This document shows, piece by piece, positions 13,201 through 21,895 of a stretch of 64,000 nt of DNA. Numbering within the stretch: position 1 is the stretch's first letter; every line of letters starts with the position of its first letter. The translations under genes and the position numbers were made by a program. The stretch is from Romanomermis culicivorax (Eukaryota > Nematoda > Enoplea > Mermithida > Mermithidae). The notes under the pieces are model-generated. The model was not told where the DNA came from. It worked only from the letters and a program-made list of their open reading frames with translations, and made no database searches. The stretch lies in NCBI GenBank assembly GCA_963922205.1, contig CAWUHX010000131.1, positions 868,001 through 932,000 on the forward strand, in the 5' to 3' direction.

Positions 13201-16200
13201 CACATCGAAATTCAAACAGAAAGATACCGTTTTCGTCCTCGCGTTCGCCATCATCATGCTCAACACGGATTTACACTCGCCTAACGTTAAAGCCAGTAGA
13301 AGAATGAAAGTTGAGGACTTTGTGAAAAACTTGAAAGGTGCGTGTCTTTACATAAGCAGTGTTTATAGAACGCATGTAAATTAAAAAAATCACCAAGATC
13401 GCTGTATTCAAAACTGTTCACACAAACCCTTATTGCTTCATCGATTTCAATTCTTCCATATTGTAGGAATTGACGCAGATTCGGATATTGACACAAAACT
13501 CCTGACTGATATATACCACCGTGTCAAGCAGAGTGAGTTCAGATCGGATGCAGATCACGTGACTCAAGTTTTGCGCGTGGAACAATGCTTAGTCGGCAAA
13601 AAGCCAGTAAGTGCTAGCTGAACGATTTTATTATAAAATCCCTATAATCGCAGTCTTTTGGTAGTTTTTTGCAGGAGTCTTTTTGCACCATGCAAAAAAG
13701 GTTCGAAGTGGTCTTGCAAGAAAATATTTTTACACTCTAGTACTGTAGAGTATAACAAGTATTCTGAAGTGCTGAGTTATTTCCATTCACAATTCATGTT
13801 TTTATGTTTATTGTGTTTGTACCATATCGCTGTTTACTTTTTAATCTAGTCTTTGCTATAATTTCATCCTATTGAGCTTTTATGTAGTGTTCATTTTCTA
13901 TATTTATGTCTACTGAATCTGCAAGTTGTGATTGGAAATGAGCACCAACAGCTTTTTTTGAAATTCGGAAGCCATGCATGGTTTTCTAACTTCGAAAACA
14001 CTGTTGAATGAAAAAACTCATTTTTAGTTTCGAAAAACTGCTGTTAGAATTTCGACACGGCACCAGAAACTGTAGTTTCACACAAATTTTGGGCCAATGG
14101 TAGCTAAATTATACTTAACAAACAGCAATTTTTCAGCAGTATCGCCCTTCAAACGATTTCCGGTAGGATCGTAAATTTAACCAGCACCACTGAATAATGG
14201 TTCAGAGGGAACACTCATTTCTGGAGCAGACAAATTTTTTGGCTATCAATGGCAATGAAGTTTGATTTAGGCGCCACTAGGTCAATGGATCTTCTTCGGG
14301 TGAAATTCTTTTCATCTTCTTCAAATATATTTCTATTTCCTTTAAATTCTATGAATGAGTATATACCAACAAGCAGAAAAATAAAAAAATTCTTTGTTTG
14401 CTATGTTTATGTCTTCTGGTTCAGTTTGATCTTCTTCATTGTCACTGCTGTTGGCTTTAAAGTCATTAAACGAACCAATTTGACACAGATCTTCAGTTTT
14501 GTCTCTTAGCTGGCATTGGAATTATGATCTGGGTTTGATCATTGAAACTAGAGTTTTCAATGTTTCAAATATATTTCACATCACTCCAGGTTTTTCGAAA
14601 AATTTGTCTTTGTATGTCGGATCAATGAAAGTAGCTATTCTAGATTCTCAAAATTGAAAATATATTCTTAGATTATAAAATTATTTTCATCTCTTAATTA
14701 CTCTACCATTTCAAGATTTCCAAATTTGATATCAATTTCGACTGTAAAGCTTCAACAAATGAACTGATTCCTTTATTGTCCATATTTTTGAGCGTTTTTT
14801 GAGCCAGCATACAGTCCAAATAACATCAGTTGCAGTTGTAGAACTTGAGCACAACTGAAAAGTTTCCATTTAAAATAATCGAATTTGAAACAGAAATGAG
14901 AAAATCATCGTACCTTATCAATAGCATTTTGTAAGGGCAACAAGGAAGAAACTGTTTTTTCAAAAATCAATGTTGATATATTCCAATCTGTAATATCTTC
15001 TTCAGCTGCAAAGAGCACCGATGATTTTTTCAGTTCTAGAATTCTTGAAAGCATGGTCAGAGTTGAATTCCACCATGTGGGAACTTCCTAACAGCAACAT
15101 ATTAGAGCTTAGTTCTTGTGAAATAAATAAAAAAAAATCTTCTAACTTGAATAAGCCTCAAAGGTGTTTGATTAGGATTCAGACGTATCTGAATTTCTGT
15201 TAATTTTTTCTTATCATTATCTGAATGGTGAAAATGACCAACAATTTAATGATAGTTCGAAGTGGTATTCTTCACCAACTGCCATAAATCAAATGCTACA
15301 AAAATAGTAATTGAAATAAAAATCATTTTTGTTTTTTGTTTTGTGTCAATTTTTGTGTCAAGTTTATCGTTACTGACCTCGAGTGACTATCAAGTTCATT
15401 TGATGAGCTGCACAACTGATATTTTTCAACTTGGAATCGTTGAGAGCTTTTACAATATTATATCCAGAATGACAGACTATTACGTGTCCCTACAATAGAA
15501 GTTTGGATCAGATTTCATCAAAAACTCCAATAAGAAGTAGGATTTTTTTGTTTATACTCCATTTGTTCAACATTTTGTCAAATACTTCGGATAAATGTGC
15601 ACCAGGCGGCGTTCTGAACCAAGAGGCTATGCATGCAATACGTACTTTTCCCTTTCATAGGTACTATTTTCAAGTGGACTGTCTGGCTAAAAACAAATAG
15701 GACACATTCAAAAAAATCCATAATTTCTTTATTTTGAAACAACCTGAAAAGGGCTTCTACTTGATTTGACCAATCAGTTGTAAATGAAATATGATTTTCA
15801 TTTTCCTTGCTTTTCTCTTCAATTTTTGCATGAAGTTTGTCACGGTATGTAAAGAATGAAATTCGCGCTTTTTCAATTCATATGCAGGAATCTAAATACT
15901 GTTTTTTTCTGCACAACAGTGCAGACTTTTCAGGCTTCGTCCATATTTTTTTGTGATTTCTGCACTGGTAGGAGTTTTTGTCATGTGTTTGATCCCAAAT
16001 ATTCTTCTATAATGTGTCAGTCATTGATTATGAACTTTTAAAATCAATTATTCTTTTTATTTTAAGACTTCAAAATGTCGCACTTCTGATATCAATGAAC
16101 TACACATTTAATTTGCTTTTTTCCTATATTCAGTATTATTGTATTGTAACAGGAGAAAACAGCAGTGCAACTTTTTTGGCTTTTCTGCACTGTGCAGAAA

Positions 16201-19200
16201 AAAACATTGAATTTAAATATAATAGCATTTTAAATATTTGAAATGTCTACTCACAAATTTTTATTACTTCAGTCATTAAATCTTGAAATCCAATTGATTC
16301 CACAAATTTGAAGGGCAAATCACAAATTGCCAGCATTCTTGCTATTCTGAAGTCAAGACAAACTGATTTTGAATCATTTTAGGACAATTTTTTCGGCAAA
16401 AAACATGTTACATCAACTGTCTTAATTTGTTGTTGAATCAGCTATTTTAATTTTACTTTCTGCATGAAGCAATTGTCCAAAGATGATTACTTTTATTTTC
16501 ATTATCTTCTCGTTCTTTAGCCGCAAACTGCTTATATACTGCTGGGTGTTTCTTCTCCAAATGTTTTCTCTGATATCCAATACCACGACCTTTTCTGCGT
16601 AGCTGTATTTCACATTCAGTACACTTTGCGTTTTCTTCATCATCTGGGGAGACTGTGAAGTTGTCCCACACTCTGCTAATAAAAAAAAACTTGAATCCAT
16701 AATTTTTGAAAAACATAGTTTCCATTTCTATCCATTTTTTGATAAAAGCAATATTTGTCTAAACATTAATATAGTTTAATGAATGAAAATTAGTACATGT
16801 GAGCTATTTCAATAAACTAACACCTCAATCATCAATAATTTATTGACACCAAAAAAAGTAAATTCATACAACTCAATTTTAGACAAATTCGACATAATAC
16901 ATAATTATTGATGAGCATATACATTATATACTATACAGGATCCAGATCCTATCTAGATCGGGTCGGATCTGTCACTCAAGATCTGGATCCAAATCCACTT
17001 TGCGAAATTTTTTTGAATCCGGATCTGATCCGCATCCACTTAACCAGATTTTTTTATCCTGATCCGCTATCGTCAGAGAAGTAGATCTAGCCCATCCCTA
17101 TGAGATAGTGACTGAGGCCGACCAGAAAAGTGATATCATCTTACCATTAATTCGTTCAAATATTTTTGTTTTTAATCCATTTTTAATCGACGTTTCCTCG
17201 ATTTTTTGTTCAATTTTTTCCAAATTTATCAATAAATGAGCTGTAGACAGTGGCAATTTATTTTTCCCCGAAAGTGTAGTGTTACGAGATGGAAAACAAT
17301 AATCTATGGTCTGTTTTTCTTGAAATCCTTGTAAATAATCAAAATGGAGAGCAAGGCTGTACTATTTTATCTTTTTACAATTTCTTACTGAACTATATGT
17401 CATCTGGGACTGAAACTTTGTGAGCATACTCGACGAAATTTTAACAGTTTTTGAGAAAAAAATATTCTATTATAAAAACTTCGTGTAAACGATCTTTACG
17501 ACAGTGCTAATTTTTATCATTTTCCAATTTACAAGCGTTTTATAAAAATATCTGATATCTCCTAGATATTACATAATAAAAGACTTCTGTATGGTGAACC
17601 GTTTTTTCGGGAAGTCCTCATATTATGAACTTTCTGAGAAATGCCTTGAACAATCGTCTGTTTCATCTAACTTTAATTTTTCAGACATTGGCTTTACCGC
17701 ATCGACGTTTGGTATGCTTCTGTCGGGTGAGCGAAGTAATTGATCCGTTGAAGAAACAATCACACAATGTCCACCAACGAGAAGTTTTCCTCTTCAATGA
17801 TACTCTGCTCGTAAGTCTTGAATCTTTCTCTTGTGATTTTGCATAATTTTTCCTAAAATTTTGCCGAGCGAGCGCAACAATAATCTGTTTTCGTAAAATG
17901 CTTGTAAATTGGGCAGTGACAAAAATTAGTACTGTCGTCAAAATCGTTTACACAAAGATTTTGCGATAGAATGTTTTCTCAAAAACTTTTTACAGGTTAG
18001 TTAAGTAGGCTCACAAATTTTCGGTCCTACATTATAGGTAGTTCAGTAGAGTCGTGAAAATGTAAAGTATAGTACTTAGCTTTCCACTGTTATTATCTAC
18101 AAGAATTTAGAGAAAAACAGGCTATAGCTCTGTAGATCTGTTACAGTGATGAGTTTCTGTTTGGAACGTGATCAATTTTTTAAGCAGTGTCCGTTGGACT
18201 CTGATTTTTCTGCCATTCTTGAATCAAAGTTTGTTCATGGGGTGAAAACTTGAAATTTCCCTTGATCGATGGGTTTCGAAGTACTTTATGTTGATCCATT
18301 GATTAACGCACACAAAGTCTATGTCATCTTAATTTTATCATAAAAATGAATTGGAATATTTTCCTTTCAAAATTTACACCTCGTATCAAACTTATGATTA
18401 CTGTTTTATGATGGCCCATAGAAATCTAATTTTTTAGATGACCAAATTGTTTGCTCGTAGAAAATCTACTTCGACCTACACTTTTCGCGAGAGCCATTGC
18501 CTCGTTGGTGCCCAAGTTTGCCCGTTCAAAAATCAATGTATGAGTTTTTCAAGTTGATCCACCCTGCTCCCCACCTTAATGCTTTGGTTTGCATTTTTAT
18601 AGATTATTCTTATGGTGTCGAAATCAATTTCACCCTCGAAAATAAGAGGCTTCACTTCAATGCCAAAAGCGATGATGATCGGACAAAATTGATTGAAGAT
18701 CTACGAGAATCTATTTTCGAGGTGAGCAGTTAATTTGATGTTGATTATTCAATAATCGTACCTTAGAACAATATAGTGTGTCTGTTTTTATGTCTGTATG
18801 AAGGTAAAAGTTGTTGGTCTTGTCATCAATTTTTTTAGGTTTGGTAAGAATTATCAAGTTTATTTATTTTAGAGTTGCAGACGCAGCCGACACGCAGTAA
18901 AAGTTATATTCAAAATGGCAGGACACTTTTTCATCTTTTTGGCAACTTTTTCTTCATGATTGAGCTCTTGATAATGATTTTTTCAAATAGCACAAAGGTC
19001 ACAATAACGAGTTTCCTCAGGGTAATAAGTATACGATTGCCAAATTTTCTCTCGCTGCGCCTGCCATTTCAAAATAAATGGATTATTACTGCAGCATGGT
19101 TTTGTAATCTAAATAAGGGTAAATACGGTATTAAAAATTTCCTATGCTTTTTAGACCGATGAGATGGAAGCTTTACGTATAGAGTTGGAACTTCGGAGGC

Positions 19201-20238
19201 AAACAGGTCTCGCTAGACCAGTGGAACATTTACTACAAGATGGAACATTTAAAGATTCTGATTTGTTCCTGATTTCTCAAGGTAGAAGGAATTCGGACCG
19301 AAATTCGGCGTCTTACGACGGTAATCTTGAATGCGCATTTTCGAAAAACCTTGCATCATTTTCCAATTTTTTGCAGTTGATGCTACGCAGATTCACAGAC
19401 ATTCCAGTGCTACTTCGCTTGACAGCGGCATGGTAGGTGCTCAAAAACTACGAAGAGTGATGCCACTGGCACATCTCCTTAATTTTTGTAAACTCCATAC
19501 TGGAATCTACCTGTTTTTCAAGTTTAGTTCGTGCGAGCTGATTTTCATCTCATAACCCTCCACTTTGCTAAGGGAACCTTCAGACCTCAATAACTCGTAG
19601 AAGTCTTGTCGTAGTTAGATATAGTTTGTTTTTCTTGAAATGCTTCCAAGTAATGAAAGTGGAAAGCAAGTAGTATTTCAGATTTTTTCGATTTTCTGAT
19701 AAACAATATATGTTGTAGGACTGGAAATTTATAAGCATACTGACGTAACCTTTACCAATTTTTCGAGTGAAAAATTTTACAGTAAGAACTTTATGTAAAC
19801 GATTTTGACGACAGTACTGATTTGTGTCATTTTTGTATCTGGAAGCATTTTATAAAAAACAGGCTATAGATCTTTGAAAGCCGCATCCAATGTGGAAAAT
19901 CGAAATTTGAGTCGGAAAAATTCATGAAGTTGATTGCATAAACATCCCATTCTCGGAGAGGATGTCTATGCAACTGTGCACAGATGTTTCTGGCATTCGT
20001 TCAAAAATATATGGGTTTTGGATAACAAAAATTAGTGCGACTCAATTGTCATCCCCTGTCAGACAGATTTTGTCGATTTTAAACTATATTAGTTACCCTC
20101 ATATAAAAAAAATTACTTTCGCAGTCTTCGGCCAGCTTGGGCAGTCGAGAATCATTCCCGCATGCACATATGGCTAAAATAACCGAACAAAAGGCGAGCG
20201 ATGACGAAAAGTCCCAAGCCACCGAACCCAATTTTTGA
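628..20238 (+). CDS. siz: Schizo/IQSEC-type Arf GEF (5' end missing), gene span
   Basis: This is a guanine nucleotide exchange factor for Arf GTPases (IQSEC/BRAG family; schizo/loner in Drosophila). The family acts at the plasma membrane and endosomes. Twelve exons join in phase: 628-1226, 7103-7487, 11182-11343, 11399-11513, 13163-13337, 13467-13606, 17685-17810, 18438-18537, 18603-18721, 19155-19320, 19377-19432 and 20125-20238, giving about 751 residues in the window. The order is: end of an IQ motif ([11 protein letters not shown]), a Ser/Asn-rich linker, a Sec7 domain with the GLSRQMIGE and [12 protein letters not shown] signatures (the latter carries the catalytic glutamate), a PH domain, and a tail with [13 protein letters not shown]. 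The [11 protein letters not shown] block and the tail mark IQSEC rather than cytohesin. The 5' exons lie to the left. The first junction (1226 to 7103) is the least certain. Confidence 0.88.
2559..3419. mobile_element. 861-bp non-autonomous DNA element, GGGGYCGRTTTCACTAA ends
   Basis: The left end GGGGTCGGTTTCACTAAC and the inverted right end (TTTAGTGAAATCGGCCCC) form an imperfect terminal inverted repeat. Internally the words CTCGAGCTCGGG and GAGATTATCTCGAGCTCG recur in both orientations. No coding capacity and no clear target duplication were seen. The ends resemble those of the 32019-32307 element (GGGCCGGTTTCATCAAAG). Confidence 0.65.
5028..7000. mobile_element. 1.97-kb non-autonomous DNA element, TTAAGACAC ends (copy 1)
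   Basis: The left end TTAAGACACGATTTCTGAGA and the right end (...TCAGAAATTGTGTCTTAA) are inverted repeats over about 34 bp with a few mismatches. A second copy lies at 41597-43197. Both copies share the internal block CTGACCCCGGCCTATGTT. Both termini carry TTAA, which could be a target duplication or part of the repeat. No transposase frame is visible. The right end is about 100 bp from the acceptor of the siz exon at 7103. Confidence 0.72.
7103..7487 (+). CDS. siz: siz exon: pre-Sec7 linker and Sec7 start
   Basis: Acceptor gaatttttttag. It ends in AA before GTAGGT. It encodes a Ser/Thr-rich linker with [12 protein letters not shown] and then the Sec7 entry [14 protein letters not shown], colinear with IQSEC proteins. 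The ATG at 7147 could be an internal start in a shorter isoform. Confidence 0.85.
7570..7812. repeat. G/C-run repeat fragment related to the CATACC element family
   Basis: It holds runs of G, the phrase CCCAACTTAGTCTAACCCTATACCC, and then a segment TTTTTGTGAAAATTTTCGAAATTTTCGG like the middle of the CATACCTG elements. The termini are not preserved. Confidence 0.4.
7813..8955. mobile_element. hAT-like non-autonomous element, CAGGGTTTTTTT ends
   Basis: It begins CAGGGTTTTTTTAGGCC and ends GTGCGAAAAAACCCTG, an imperfect inverted repeat. The interior carries the GC hairpin CCGGCGC-GTA-GCGCCGG at about 7995-8011 and the words TTTTCCAACATTTTAGAAG and GTGCAACCAAATTTTTCCCC, which are shared with copies at 48086-48903 and 53480-54523. 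No matching 8-bp target duplication was found, so the two ends may come from different copies. Several small open frames inside look non-genic. Confidence 0.6.
9225..9320. repeat. GATATGAGRGGGTATTACCCC repeat (copy 1)
   Basis: GGGATATGAGAGGGTATTACCC and the following CCTGAAGTCCTAAAAATTAGTTACCGG are repeated with few changes at about 57310-57400. It is a short interspersed repeat of unknown class. Confidence 0.5.
9808..10862. mobile_element. non-autonomous element, GGGGCCGGTTGCACCAAC ends
   Basis: The left end GGGGCCGGTTGCACCAAC is matched in inverse orientation by GTTGGTGCAACCGACTC at the right. Internal words of the type CAGTAGTTCAGTAGT and TGCAACCG recur. A second element (9857-10299) is inserted near the left end. 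Without that insert, this element would be about 610 bp. No target duplication was identified. Confidence 0.65.
9857..10299. mobile_element. CATACATGTAA miniature element (443 bp), nested
   Basis: The ends CATACATGTAA and TTACACGTATG are inverted repeats. The flanks GTACTGTC and GTCCCGTC match at 6 of 8 positions, an old 8-bp target duplication. It carries runs of C and G, the phrase ATGGCTAGCCAT in two forms, and the hairpin-like GGCGCTTCACGCC. It is the reverse-oriented relative of 50498-50938. Confidence 0.75.
11182..11343 (+). CDS. siz: siz exon: Sec7, GLSRQMIGE segment
   Basis: Acceptor tccgtttctag and donor GCG|GTGAAT. It encodes [14 protein letters not shown] through [13 protein letters not shown], the first helices of the Sec7 fold. 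Phases 2 in and 2 out agree with both neighbours. Confidence 0.93.
11399..11513 (+). CDS. siz: siz exon: Sec7, [12 protein letters not shown] catalytic loop
   Basis: It follows a 55-nt intron (acceptor ttctcgccag). Donor GAA|GTGAGT. It encodes [20 protein letters not shown] and then [15 protein letters not shown]. The Glu in the GEAQK loop is the family's catalytic glutamic finger. Confidence 0.95.
11514..13162 (+). other. siz intron, nothing recognised
   Basis: AT-rich sequence. I see no coding segment, no inverted termini and no repeat shared with other parts of the window. Confidence 0.5.
13163..13337 (+). CDS. siz: siz exon: Sec7, [12 protein letters not shown] segment
   Basis: Acceptor cattttttag and donor AAAG|GTGCGT. 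It encodes [10 protein letters not shown] and [16 protein letters not shown], the second half of the Sec7 Arf-binding groove, ending [10 protein letters not shown]. Confidence 0.95.
13467..13606 (+). CDS. siz: siz exon: Sec7 end and linker to PH
   Basis: Acceptor ccatattgtag and donor CCA|GTAAGT. It encodes [20 protein letters not shown] through [10 protein letters not shown], which matches the IQSEC linker ending VGKKP. Confidence 0.93.
15897..16209. mobile_element. 313-bp hAT-like miniature element inside the hAT relic
   Basis: The ends TACTGTTTTTTTCTGCAC and GTGCAGAAAAAAACATTG are inverted repeats. The flanks AATCTAAA and AATTTAAA match at 7 of 8 positions, an 8-bp target duplication. Its left part is nearly identical to the start of the element at 51476. 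It interrupts the transposase relic. Confidence 0.78.
16920..17099. repeat. GATCCGGATC-rich degenerate repeat at the hAT end
   Basis: Variants of AGATCYGGATCC recur five or more times, followed by TAGCCCATCCCTA. This is typical of subterminal repeats at the end of a hAT element. Confidence 0.5.
17285..17575 (+). repeat. interspersed repeat R1, copy 1
   Basis: A block from TTTTTCTTGAAATCCTTG to GTAAACGATCTTTACGACAG and CAAGCGTTTTATAAAAA is repeated at 19612-19880 in the same orientation and at 17868-18130 inverted. A weaker match to its end lies near 4920-4980. Confidence 0.65.
17685..17810 (+). CDS. siz: siz exon: PH domain, first part
   Basis: Acceptor ctttaatttttcag and donor CTC|GTAAGT, phase 0 both sides. 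It encodes [14 protein letters not shown] and [13 protein letters not shown], matching the IQSEC PH domain opening. Inverted copies of repeat R1 lie on both sides. Confidence 0.94.
17868..18130 (-). repeat. interspersed repeat R1, inverted copy
   Basis: AAAATGCTTGTAAATTGGGC and GTACTGTCGTCAAAATCGTT are the reverse complement of the ends of the copies at 17285 and 19612. With 17285-17575 it forms an inverted pair around the PH exon. Confidence 0.62.
18438..18537 (+). CDS. siz: siz exon: PH domain, middle
   Basis: Acceptor atttttttag and donor CAAT|GTATGA. It encodes [20 protein letters not shown] through CPFKNQ, colinear with IQSEC. The first codon is an ordinary Met inside the domain, not a start. 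Confidence 0.92.
18603..18721 (+). CDS. siz: siz exon: PH domain, end
   Basis: Acceptor gcatttttatag and donor GAG|GTGAGC. It encodes [20 protein letters not shown] and [15 protein letters not shown], the C-terminal PH helix. Confidence 0.92.
19155..19320 (+). CDS. siz: siz exon: post-PH helix [16 protein letters not shown]
   Basis: Acceptor tgctttttag and donor GACG|GTAATC. The charged helix [16 protein letters not shown] corresponds to the post-PH segment of IQSEC proteins. A Ser/Asn-rich end [12 protein letters not shown] follows. Confidence 0.88.
19377..19432 (+). CDS. siz: siz exon: [13 protein letters not shown]
   Basis: A 56-nt exon after a 56-nt intron. Acceptor aattttttgcag and donor ATG|GTAGGT, ending in phase 0. 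The HRHSS..SLDSGM motif is a known IQSEC/Schizo tail motif. Confidence 0.88.
19612..19880 (+). repeat. interspersed repeat R1, copy 3
   Basis: TTTTTCTTGAAATGCTTCC through GTAAACGATTTTGACGACAG matches 17285-17575. It is a diverged copy in the last siz intron. Confidence 0.6.
20125..20238 (+). CDS. siz: siz terminal exon
   Basis: It follows a strong acceptor (aattactttcgcag) in phase 0. It encodes 37 residues starting [18 protein letters not shown] and stops with TGA at 20236-20238. The open frame, Ser-rich composition and matching phase support it as the last coding exon, but this tail is not strongly conserved. Confidence 0.75.
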   Translation, partial: SSASLGSRESFPHAHMAKITEQKASDDEKSQATEPNF

Positions 20239-20352
20239 AAATGAATACTTTTTTCTAGGACCAATTATTTTTGACTTTTCGTTCAATTAATATTTATTAT
20301 CTGTGATTATTACGTTCGTCGGATTGAATGGAATATTTTTCTTTGCAATCAT

Positions 20353-20582
20353 TTGAAGTTTGAGCACATGCGGCAAGAGTGCCGCGTTCGTGCGATTTTA
20401 CCTGATGTGATGAGTTATGTGGATCAGATTTGTCTTTTGTACTCTTGTAATAAAGTTATTGTAGGTCGCGAGATGCCCTCGAGACTCGTCCGGCGGGTGT
20501 CAAATTTGTTGCACGACGTGCCAGTTAGCGATGATGATTATTTGAACTGGTCTGCTGATTACTGTAGTGGAAAAGTCTGTTT
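20353..20582 (+). other. unassigned GC-richer open frame after siz
   Basis: An open frame of about 75 codons includes RLVRRVSNLLHDVPVSDDDY. It runs straight into a transposon end at about 20583, which supplies its stop. Its base composition is more coding-like than the surroundings. I recognise no domain. It may be 3' UTR, an alternative siz end or a gene remnant. Confidence 0.3.
20449..20454 (+). terminator. candidate siz polyadenylation signal
   Basis: AATAAA about 210 bp after the siz stop codon and before the transposon block. It is the first canonical hexamer in the 3' region. Confidence 0.45.
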
Positions 20583-20814
20583 CACAAGAAGGGTTTTTTT
20601 TCTTGCACACACAGCAACCGAATTTCGGGGTGTGTATTGTGCAACCAAATTTTTTGTGCCAAGTTGCACAGTGCAACTTGAGGCCTGACTGCTCTTTCAA
20701 TTAGGTTATAGGGTTTTCTATCCGGAGATGCATTTGTATGCGTTCTAAAATGGAAAAAAGTAAAATTTCACGGCGCTTCGCGCCGGGTTTCAATTCTTTT
20801 ATAAATTTTTATAA
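20583..20814. mobile_element. left part of a hAT-like GGGTTTTTTTTCTTGCACAC element
   Basis: AAGGGTTTTTTTTCTTGCAC, then CACAGTGCAACTTGAGGCC and the hairpin CGGCGC-TTC-GCGCCG at about 20771-20786, match 48086-48300 closely. The copy is cut at 20815 by the large element that follows. Confidence 0.65.
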
Positions 20815-21271
20815 GGTAAAGTGGGCTAACTTTGGCCAAAATCGAGTCGATCCGACTTCTCCAACGTATAACTTGTTATAGAAGGGGAATTCGTAAAAAT
20901 GTTTCACGGCACGCATATTTCAAAAATGTCAGACAAATCGATTAAACACATTCTTTCATGAGTAGTATGCAGATTTAACCTACCGTAGATCGTCGAAAAT
21001 AGCTCACTTTGTGACCAATGTTGCCCACCATGGGGGTAAACTTTGGTTACCATTATAATTTCGGGTGGCAGTGGCCGCTTACCTTTAAAATTTTCCTTAG
21101 GCTTAAGCTTAGGGTGTGCATGAAAACTCCCAAAAACCGGCGTCAGAGAAATTTCGGCGTGGCCACGGCCATCCCTAAAAATTCCATAATTTCTCTTCAA
21201 GTTACTCTTTCGACAAGTAGAATGGCTATATCTCATCACAGATAGAAGAACGCAACAAAACAAATAATCGG

Positions 21272-21421
21272 GTGTGAGGCATTTAAAAAAATTTTCAAAA
21301 AAGTGTATGTTTTTTTCGGCCTTTTTTGGGAAAAATTTCGACTTTTTCCTACCCCCCCCCCCCGAAATTTCGGATTTACCCCCCCCCCCCCCCAACTGGT
21401 CGGAGGTCTTACAGGTATGGT
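21272..21421. mobile_element. CATACCTG-family fragment (right half)
   Basis: It contains CAAAAAAGTGTATG, long C runs, and the right end GGTCGGAGGTCTTACAGGTA(TG) of the family typified by 50289-50969. The left end is missing. Glycine-rich open frames here are only translations of the C/G runs. Confidence 0.7.
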
Positions 21422-21895
21422 GTGAGGTACCATAACTGTCAACCTTTTCTATCACAAAATTTCAGCTGAAAATGATGAATATCAACACCAAAAGAGTTTT
21501 CGTAAATCTACTCCATGTGTTATTCAGAGTGCACACGTCGATTCAGGTGATAATTGAATATTTCGTGTTGCGGAACAGATAGCTCTGAAAATACTACACA
21601 TCGGAAAAAAATAAAATCAGATTTGGGATCAGCATTCTTTTTCCGACCAGAAAATCTAAGTTTCGTATGGTAGAGTTCAGTAAAACGCAATCTGATTCAC
21701 GCCAAATGAGAAAACCCGCTCTGAAAAGTTTCGTAACTATCATAATGGAATTTCAAATTTTTGACTACAGTAAACCATGATGTCGAAACGAAAGAACGCA
21801 AGTGATATTCAAATATTACAACGCTATGTTGGAGAGAATAAATAATTATCCAAGATTCACTATCGTATGTTGAAATTGGTTGCTTCTTTGCTGAG

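Larger units (their letters stand above)
14150..17100 (-). pseudogene. degenerate hAT transposase copy
   Basis: The minus strand holds pieces of a hAT transposase broken by stops and frameshifts. A BED-type zinc finger lies at 16453-16725 (SRVWDNFTV, paired Cys as CTEC, then HLEKKHP). A block at about 16250-16380 reads [20 protein letters not shown], ending in a stop. Another at about 15395-15470 reads [21 protein letters not shown] fourth at about 14915-15000 reads [19 protein letters not shown]. The order is that of a hAT protein read right to left. The right edge of the element is probably near 17099, where TAGGGATGGG reads on the minus strand. The left edge is unclear. It lies in the siz intron between the Sec7 and PH exons and is itself interrupted by 15897-16209. 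Confidence 0.75.

Noticed and set aside
20904-21455. 183-aa minus-strand frame and the overlapping glycine-rich frames near 21240-21440
   Set aside because: Most of the length is translation of C/G homopolymer runs and transposon ends. No conserved domain.
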